Below, one piece after another: positions 25,701-64,000 of a stretch of DNA of 64,000 bases (the stretch's first letter is position 1; each line of letters starts with the position of its first letter). The DNA comes from Echinococcus granulosus (lineage: Eukaryota > Platyhelminthes > Cestoda > Cyclophyllidea > Taeniidae). The stretch covers positions 127,275 through 191,274 of the forward strand of contig NW_020170467.1 in NCBI RefSeq assembly GCF_000524195.1, given 5' to 3'. The notes beneath the pieces were generated by a model that was given only the letters and a program-made list of their open reading frames with translations, was not told the origin of the DNA and did not search any database. A program made the translations under genes and the position numbers.

Positions 25701-26021
25701 AGTGGCTTTCCTCTTATTCCTTTTTGTCCTTTTTTTGCGTTTTGGAGTTTGGAAGGGTTGTTGCGTGACTTTTTCTTGGGCGGAGTCGCTGTCGGAATCA
25801 GGTGCGTCCCCTTCCATCAGTTCCGGAATGTCAACCTACAAGATGTTATAAAACCTGCATACAATCACATCTTGTCTGCGTGTAAAATAGGACAAAACTG
25901 CCTTCACCATGGAAAATATAGATTGCTTTGGTGCAGGTGTCCATTCTTCGGCATCCTCCACTTCAACAGGCTCCTCCGAAGTATTTGAGCCGACCAGTTT
26001 TTTGAGCGCCCGAGACGACAT
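16780..26021 (-). CDS. TCF25: TCF25 / Rqc1-family ribosome quality control protein
   Basis: TCF25 (Nulp1) is the metazoan relative of yeast Rqc1, part of the complex that handles nascent chains on stalled 60S ribosomes. Exons from 5': 25908-26021, 25683-25835, 25252-25650, 23050-23336, 21973-22078, 21720-21902, 21029-21147, 18046-18252, 17632-17722, 17459-17541, 16780-16993; together 651 codons plus stop, close to human TCF25 (about 676). It starts MSSRALKKL like human MSRRALRRL; exon 2 gives a Lys/Arg-rich cluster (KRKKRTKRNKRKATKSK). Exon 4 holds the best signature: APYHVDTLLHLSDYL, ERALYACQSAFH, CRMDYRVQENRSFF. Later matches: LPNFAFS, DALIMFPGFL, SRLLDLYVSQSRYHWQEPD, PPRNILRYIFL, LDPFPPADSINTY. 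The exon 6 donor (AAG|GTTGCT at 21720) is weak; a donor some residues earlier would fit human TCF25 better and also keeps frame. The other joins are phase-consistent and homology-supported. Confidence 0.92.
18253..21028 (-). other. TCF25 intron 7 (2776 nt)
   Basis: Donor GTAAGT after the phase-2 end of exon 7, acceptor ccctgtag. The join gives GKEIRLS-ESESLSRLLDLY, which fits human TCF25 in length and pattern. No nested gene was recognised; the open frames inside have no family resemblance. Confidence 0.65.
23337..25251 (-). other. TCF25 intron 3 (1915 nt)
   Basis: Donor GTGAGT, acceptor taatctcag. The join yields PNTLS-MVLSKAPYHVD, matching the human PNNIVVLLQTSPYHVD region. The intron contains the antisense gypsy-type reverse transcriptase relic listed separately. 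Confidence 0.75.
23940..24640 (+). mobile_element. Ty3/gypsy-type pol relic (protease-RT fragment)
   Basis: Two forward frames in succession carry conserved retrotransposon blocks. At about 24025-24075 LNLLRLEWFNQLSLD resembles the LLGLDWIEQL linker before reverse transcriptase. At 24341-24574 the frame reads VIIKSDGLIGVCADLSTSLN, then HPVREELCTIVNDEKSLARL and ALADVC, the decayed equivalents of the RT blocks VRVCADFSTGLN, LPEDIFTMLNGG and AKLDLADAYLQ. A third frame just after 24590 gives LGVKIASATNDQ, like LPFGVKTAPAIFQQ. Frameshifts separate the parts, catalytic motifs are altered, and no LTRs were seen. It lies antisense inside TCF25 intron 3 and cannot encode an active element. Confidence 0.72.
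25651..25682 (-). other. 32-nt mini-intron in TCF25
   Basis: On the reverse strand, donor GTGAAA follows AGT and acceptor ccgtttag precedes AGC. Its removal joins SKLAS to SPEITDDD in phase 0 and takes out a stop that would follow in the unspliced frame. At 32 nt it is the shortest intron in the window. Other short TCF25 introns are 25836-25907 (72 nt), 21903-21972 (70 nt) and 17542-17631 (90 nt). Confidence 0.7.
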
Positions 26022-26965
26022 CCTTAGGCGCGTTAAATGTAGTCAGCCTTCCGACATTTATTATACACAGTCTTGTCACTATTGGGCTAGACCAATATCA
26101 AGATAATTCGCTAAAGCATATTACTAGAACTTAAGATAGCACAAGTCACAATTCTGTAGATATTTTGGCTTTACGCTTAGACACAAGTTTGGCCAAGTCC
26201 TTCTGGGAATTAGAGAGTGTGAGAGCTAATCTTCACTATTACTAAGAATGGCACTTTCGTAACTGTTATGTTTTAATCCGAGTTTTTCTTGCTTGTTCCA
26301 ATATGACTGCGGTAAACATAGTTATGGAAGTCCTAGTTGAACCCCATTCAATGTTCTACATTTTCACTTTTATGAAGCTGATAACCTAGATAAGTGCAAA
26401 ATTGGAGGTTTTATAATTAACTGACAATTGGCATGCATTCCCGGAACTATGAATCAAAGTTACTTTTGACTATGCCCTTTTCCTACGTTGTAGAGAACTG
26501 AATGAAATTATCCATGAGTCAGTTTTTTGACGTCAAATTCGAGTTTTCAAAAAGTCTGATGCTCGGCAATATGATAAATAAGACCGCGCATTTTATCATC
26601 CTTAAAGTACTATAACATTAAATGTGGAGATAGTAAATGATGCGCAGAATTCACTTTGACTCACTTTACGCATTACTCAGTGAATTTAAAATAAACCCTC
26701 CGTATGTTTTCGTCCGTTTTCAGTCTTTTGTGTGTCAGATCTTCACATCGCCGCTCATATCCACAACTCTACTTCAAACCCCTTTGACCTCTTTTATTCA
26801 TCATTTAATAAAAGTCTTATTACTTTTAGCCCAACAGAAGAAAATTTTATTTTCAAAGCGATTGAGCCTCATTCCACTCTCGTAGGCATGTCTACTCTCA
26901 TAAGAATATGCGCCATATTACATTTGTTTGAATGCTTTTCATATCCACCTCAGTGACTTCTTTCT
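26022..26965. other. Short same-strand intergenic region, receptor to TCF25
   Basis: It separates the stop codon of the glutamate receptor from the TCF25 start. It must hold the receptor 3'-UTR and the TCF25 promoter or 5' leader. The reverse strand has AATAAA at 26793-26798 and 26846-26851, about 115-170 nt after the receptor stop. Just before the TCF25 ATG the reverse strand reads cgcctaagg, a weak 3' splice-site candidate. Confidence 0.5.
26793..26798 (-). terminator. Candidate polyadenylation signal of the receptor gene
   Basis: AATAAA on the reverse strand about 170 nt beyond the receptor stop; a second copy at 26846-26851 is closer. Motif-only evidence. Confidence 0.4.
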
Positions 26966-58616
<31,651 letters not shown>

Positions 58617-61600
58617 TGTGCCTCCTGAAAGGGAACAGAGAAGCGGCAAAAATTACTCAAAGCTCCGCAGAATTTAATCAAAACTTCTAGTTGACTTAAA
58701 AAATGCTCAAATCGTCGGAATAAGAACAGTCCTTTATTTGCCGTCAAAACAACGCTGGAACAGCAGTTAAGTTAGGCTTGCAAGTGGGTATATTCTTTGC
58801 ACATTTACTGTTTTTTTTTTTTTAAAAAAGACAATCATCCAGAAGGATCAACTTTAAAAAATATCAGTTTTTTTAAAGCCCATGTTTTTCATGCAAATCT
58901 CTAGTAAACATAAAATTTTATGGGTTTTGTTATCATAGCCGCGGGAAAAGCAAATGATAAGATCTGAGCCAAGCATCCAATATAGCCAATCAACCGCTGG
59001 TAGTCACTGGTCAAGGTTTCAAGATTGGCAGTGATTTGACAAAGGCCTTGACCACTTTCCCCGGTTGTTATGATGCATTAAAAATGTCGGTTTATGTTTT
59101 TGCAGATTAAAAACCCATGTTTATGTACTAAACTGTATAATGGTTGATGCCATTAGAACTTTCGCCATTTCTGAAGTCCCATTCCAATTGCTTTGATGGT
59201 GTGGGCTTCGCGTGACCCAAAAAGATCGCTTATCCGATCGCTAATCACATAGTTGATTAAGTGCCACAAAAAAACGATCGACACTGGCCTTGCACCTAGC
59301 CAGTCAACGGCCGCGAAAATGGGTAATTGTAATATGTATGGGAAACGCTTTACATGGAATATTTTCAAAGAAAAGTTACCTTAATTAAGACCAATAATTG
59401 ATGCATAAGGGTGAAGGGTCTATATAGGTAATGTAGATGTGAATCAATGGGTGTAGACTCACAGAGTCGCGATGATGGATATCACTATGGCATTCAATCA
59501 CGTGTCAGAAGCGTGCATGCAGCCAAGTGTGGATGCATACACACACACACAGAAGTTGTTGGGATGGTACAGCAGTCGATCCATTTGCACTGTGTTCGCT
59601 AGCTCCCAAGGCACGCCCCGATAGCCAATGAAAGGCGTGACTGGGTGACCAATCAAGCGTGGCTAACCATTATAGGTCGCGTAGACCGCCTATCGTTCAA
59701 AGGATCGTGTAAACATTAAATAAGCGGGATTTGGGTTATCCTGTCAACTGTATTTTATCACCCTGCTTACTAAGGATTTCGGTTCTTCTTAAAAGGATGT
59801 TATAACAAATTAGAATACTTGGTGACATGAAACACACTGAAAAGTTGTAAGGGACCACATAGGTATTCCATATTCTGTGAGATGATTGCCAGCAGTGATA
59901 TATCATCAAAAATGGGGCTTTGCTAAATCTCGTATCAAAATTCCTAAAGAACTTCAAATTTAAATCCGCATTCAAAACAGATTAAGCACAACAACGACAA
60001 TCCTAGGAACAAAAGGAAACCGTATCTTGCCCATCCACACACTTAGATTCGTAAATTATTGAAATATGAAAGTCTTACGAAGAAAAACAAAGTTGTCACT
60101 ATACTTATTATTGAGTCGGCTTTTCAGTAGTATATTTGCATCTAACACAGGATATTTCCACATGACTGGAAAATGGCTCTTTAGATTTGAAGTATGCTAA
60201 TTCAGTCCGGAATTAAGTTTAGGCAGTGAACGAACTGATGAGGCATTTTTGCATCAGACGATTTAGCGCAAACCAATCTGTTGTGGTCATCAAATAAAAT
60301 ACAAAATAATTGCCTAAGTTGAGCTAAGCATCTTCAAAAATTTGGCAGTATCAAGTGTAGAAGGTGTGTTTTTTGTCTAAAATTCTTTAAGGCTATTTTG
60401 AGTTACACACCTAAATCTGGTCAGTGAATACATTCAGGTCATCCAGTTGCAAATGACATCACCTGTTGCCCAACTCAGAATCTAGTGGAGTTATCGACAT
60501 CTGTAACCAACCTTAGCAACAAATGCAAGAGGTTTTTGCCAAACACCTCCGTCCAGGCGTTGAGTGTTCATTGGCTGTGGTGGAAGTAGTAGTAGCATTG
60601 GTAATCATAGTGACACCCGAACCGATATTATTCATGTGTCTGCCTATCTTTCCGTAGCGTTTCATATACTTTAGATACCATTTATGGCATGAAAACAAAA
60701 GTGATCATTTTTAGGGCTTGATTTGAAGAGGAATTGATGAGCAAACATTAATATCTTATTATTTTATATTTTTAGGTTTGCAGTTTTTTACTAACACATA
60801 ATCGAGTAAATTGGCATTAGAGTTGTCTAATTCCCAAGGGAGGTACTTCAGTTTAAAGGTTTCTTCCACAGTATGAGATCGGTAGAACCTCCTACTAATT
60901 ACAAGCGGGAATTATGCTTTCAAGGTCATGTAGCCACATACAACCAATAAAATTTGACTTTATTACTCCGACGCCATTAGTTATGAAATCATTAATATCA
61001 TTGGTTATCAGTAATTTAGAATTGCTAAAAATATACAGATTTTCAGTCTTACATGTCGGAAAATGAGAAGAACAAGGGTAGGGCAACTTTTTCATACGAT
61101 TTCCTGCATACACTATCGGGTAAAATGGAAATCATAGAAGAAACCGTTTTTGAGGACAAAAAAGTATTGTCCAGAATTTAGCATTGCGTAAGAGTTAAGA
61201 GGAAAATCAAGAAAGTAGGCTTGTACTTTAAGAAGTCAGATAGCACCTACAGCGGTGAAAAGAAAGCAAATGAAATGACTTCTTTTTGGAAATTTTTAAC
61301 GTGACTAGCTAAAATAACTCGTTTTAGCTTTCGGGTACTTATAAAGTGCACAAACTGCTTGAATGTCGGCATTGTCAAGTGGATTACACCAATCTCGTGA
61401 CTGAGCGGAAGTCACGGGTTTTTAATAGAGCTGCTAACAATGTGTAAATCTCTCACAATACACAATGAGGTGCCCTTATGTGGCCAATCTTCTCTATCCA
61501 AGGGTCTGAAACCAGGAGGGGATGGAAGAGACCATGATATGCGACAGATGGAATAGTAAATTGCCTGTTGTTTAAACCGGATTATACTCCATACCTAAAC

Positions 61601-62453
61601 TTTCAGAGTTCTGTGTAACATCTTCACATGTAGTGACAGGGCTAAGCGCTCAGAAATGAGTGAAAATGTCACCAAAAGCTATCTTGAAAGATTTTGGAGA
61701 TACAACTGGGCCTGCAAAAGCGGAATTTGAAACATGTACCTCAGAAAGGATAGAAACCATTACGAAGCAATTTTTATTTATTGCTTTTAAATAGGTGATA
61801 TTTATTTGTTTGCCTTGTATCCATGATTAGTGGTATACTAGATAAGCACTCACTTTTATAGCAATATTGTACTTAGCGCCATGAAGATTAGCTTAAGTCT
61901 TCTCCTCCACTACGTCACCGTTGTTGGTTGTCCAGCTCTGCTTCGAGGAAGTTAATCAGAGTGGGTCTTGCACATTTCAACAACACCTCTACTCCGCCTC
62001 ATAATGTCCACATGATCCACACATGGGTGAATGTAGCAATTACCACCTTTGACCGCCTGGTTCGACTAATTTGAACCTCTTGAAGCATTCCATTTAAGGA
62101 GTCACTGGGATGACCACCAATTTGGCTACTTGCAATACCAGCGACCCATTGGTGCTTGCTGTTAAAGCCTTCATGGAACAGCAAAAGTCGGCATTGTATA
62201 AGAAGACATTTAGCTGCTTCATTACACTTTAGACTATACAATTGCGGACAAATAATTGTACATAACCACTTTTCCCTTTCTTCGTTGACCAAATAACTGA
62301 GTGAATTCAGTGAGGACTGAGAGATAAATGGACAGATAGAGAGATAAGTAGAGAGACAGACGGTAGATAGTCGGTTAAGTGGACAAATGGAGAGATGGGT
62401 AAAGACGTCTTCTGAAACTACCATAAAAGAGTCAATTAGATGGGAGGAGCAAT
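58617..62453. other. Intergenic region between the two receptor-like genes
   Basis: About 3.8 kb upstream of the complete receptor gene and downstream of the partial paralogue. It should hold the promoter and any 5' exon of the former and the 3'-UTR of the latter. A (CA)n tract lies at about 59537-59550. A perfect 9-bp inverted pair (tggtcaagg / ccttgacca) lies near 59010-59054. A degenerate GATA/GACA-rich tract lies at about 62320-62400. No gene recognised. Confidence 0.45.
58625..58626 (-). promoter_or_regulatory. Probable 3' splice site 8 nt before the receptor ATG
   Basis: On the reverse strand ctgttccctttcag is followed by GAGGCACA and then the start codon. It implies either a non-coding 5' exon further right or a trans-spliced leader. 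No partner exon could be identified. Confidence 0.45.
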
Positions 62454-62689
62454 TTAACAGGAGAAATTTTGCACCCGGAAGTCATTCTGACTGCCGAAGT
62501 ACCCGAGGTCAGGAGGGTAGACAATTGGCTCTCCCGCCTTTGGACTGGGTATTCGATGTGTCGGTTGACCGTAAACGTGAGTCTGCCTTGGCGGTGGTGG
62601 CGGTGGTGGAGCATGCTCATAATTGAAGAGATTGCGTGTATCGCCCAAATTTCTCATTTTCATGACCTCCTCCTGATACCGTGTGGTAG
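62454..62689 (-). CDS. Last exon of a second glutamate-receptor-like gene (partial)
   Basis: On the reverse strand an acceptor (taacttttag) opens a frame of 78 codons plus a split codon, ending in TAA. It encodes MKMRNLGDTRNLFNYEH, a run of seven prolines, then GEPIVYPPDLGYF and the terminus NDFRVQNFSC. The receptor gene to the left ends with a six-proline run, GDTYPPPLGGP and GDIRVKKFNC. Shared order of proline run, YPP-L-G block and RV-x-x-F-x-C end suggests homology. The rest of this gene would lie beyond the right edge of the window. Being a tail exon, it shows no channel domain itself, so the receptor identity is inferred only from the paralogy. Confidence 0.6.
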
Positions 62690-63144
62690 CTAAAAGTTAA
62701 AAAATGAAGCTAATTTGGCCACTTTAGTAATCATTAAATCAAATTTGTGGAACAATGAGTAGGAACTAGTGTAAACTTAACCCTCAGAACTGATGTTATA
62801 CTACATACACAGATAATGGAGCTAAAAGCTTGCGGCCTTTATGCCACTGAAGTCGATGGTAGATCCCTTTCCATGATCATATGCGACCTGTTAACCTAAG
62901 TGACTGGATGTCTTTGGAGACTGTTGCGTATGAAGACCATCAGCATGCATAGTTACGATGCTAACAACTAGTTGAAGTCTGTATCTACTAGAGACTCTAC
63001 GGACGACATTAGGAAAGTTCTAGAATTGGATGACCGATCACTGCGGTGACCTCCAAATTTGAATCACATGGACAAGTATGGTTAAATACCCATTAAAAGA
63101 CTAGCTAACCTACATGTCTTCAACTGCGAGTATTCGTCGTTACC
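62690..63144. other. Intron or flank of the partial paralogue
   Basis: Presumably the last intron of the partial gene, judged from the acceptor at its left edge. No upstream exon was recognised in the remaining 1.3 kb of the window. Confidence 0.35.
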
Positions 63145-63260
63145 AGGAGCACTACAATTGACATGAACAAAACCCTGCACTTTATGTTTAACCTTCCATA
63201 TTTCCAGAATTTAACCCATTCGAATGCTGCATTTGGAGCTTTGTCAAGAAGCCAATCACC
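63145..63260 (+). mobile_element. Transposase-like relic (DDE type), weak
   Basis: One forward frame reads KTLHFMFNLPYF and, after a one-base frame change, the next reads FPEFNPFECCIWSFVKK. Put side by side these resemble the LPPYSPELNPIE-W--lK segment near the third acidic residue of Tc1/mariner/IS630-type transposases. The stretch is short, broken, and flanked by nothing recognisable, so this is a tentative reading. Confidence 0.3.
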
Positions 63261-64000
63261 ATGTTTGCCCACAATATCTTGGGGCTCTTATAAGGCCTCC
63301 ACACTCTCCTGACTTGACTTCCTTAAGAACTGCTCTGCTGGGAGCCAAGGGTAGAGGGTTAACAAAAGCACGTCAAAGATTCCAGAGACATGTCGATTTC
63401 TGTTACTAAGGCCTCTACGGTAGACAGAAGAAAAGACCAAGTGAAAATACATGGTACTACCTTCATCAAGTCGATTTTCCTGGATTAAGAAGTTTTTTTT
63501 GGTGGTATTTATCTTTTATCAAATAAAACTTGGGTATTAATCGAGAACCTATACTACACCTCTTTGTGCGCTTGTCGATTATGCTTCCGGTACTTACATC
63601 ACCGGAAAAGTTGTTTTCGAATTCTTAAATTCTTATGAAGAGTTCGGGGGTCACAAATGATAAAATAATAGAAAAAGAAACCATTCATGGTAATGCATTC
63701 GCCCAACTTTTAATCAATGGTGTTTTTAATGCAGATATGAAAATTCTATAATTGGTTGAATAAAAAGGTACTTTTTGAAAAATTAAATCTAAAAAGAGGT
63801 GGTTAAGTAAATCCAAATCACAAAATCATTAAATCGTTTAGAATTTTGAGTCTTCAAATATCTTAAAGTACTCCAATGAACTACAGCTGATCATTATTTT
63901 TTAAGTAGCTTTAAAAGGTATTTTGTCATACTCGGAATGCCTACAACCTCAAAAAAAGCGTTTTTTTTTTTTTTAATTTTGCCTTGGCCAATCTCTATTT
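63261..64000. other. AT-rich right edge, nothing recognised
   Basis: Low-complexity AT-rich sequence with a poly-T run near the end. I found no exon of the expected upstream paralogue gene here. Confidence 0.4.

Noticed and set aside
61999..62424. 141-codon reverse frame rich in Ser/Leu/Cys
   Set aside because: It runs through a degenerate GATA/GACA simple-sequence tract and shows no domain.

Overview
The window is eukaryotic nuclear DNA: spliced genes with GT-AG introns, kilobase introns, AT-rich non-coding sequence and two assembly gaps of exactly 100 N. Introns of 32-76 nt sit beside introns of 0.3-5 kb in the same genes. Such tiny introns are known from parasitic flatworms, and the window is fairly repeat-poor, so a platyhelminth, perhaps a tapeworm, is the best guess. 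The species cannot be fixed from this sequence alone.

Layout. (1) 1-6.1 kb: non-coding, with a broken histone H1-like relic near 1.56-1.9 kb and copies of two dispersed repeats. (2) 6.15-14.44 kb, + strand: a complete nine-exon gene for an ERCC6/CSB-type SNF2 ATPase of transcription-coupled repair; the joined exons give 1200 codons plus stop in one frame. (3) 14.4-16.8 kb: convergent intergenic space with a second copy of a repeat interrupted by gap 1. (4) 16.78-26.02 kb, - strand: an eleven-exon gene for TCF25 (the animal counterpart of yeast Rqc1), 651 codons plus stop. Its third intron holds an antisense Ty3/gypsy reverse-transcriptase fossil. (5) 26.97-58.62 kb, - strand: a seventeen-exon ionotropic glutamate receptor gene of kainate type, 1142 codons plus stop, from signal peptide to a long proline-rich tail. 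(6) 62.45-62.69 kb, - strand: the last coding exon of a second gene whose C-terminus resembles that of the receptor, so a tandem paralogue probably continues past the window end. (7) 63.1-63.3 kb: a weak transposase-like relic.

The three complete genes belong to unrelated processes: DNA repair, ribosome-associated quality control and neurotransmission. ERCC6 and TCF25 converge; TCF25 lies 945 nt downstream of the receptor on the same strand. All exon joins were made by hand from splice motifs, reading phase and remembered family conservation. The phases close without a remainder in all three genes, which is the strongest internal check available. The most interesting parts are the receptor cluster (mixed AMPA/kainate pocket residues, Gln at the Q/R site, a repeat-flanked exon coding an acidic insert, a shared tail with the neighbour) and the extreme range of intron sizes. 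No tRNA, rRNA or CRISPR array was recognised.
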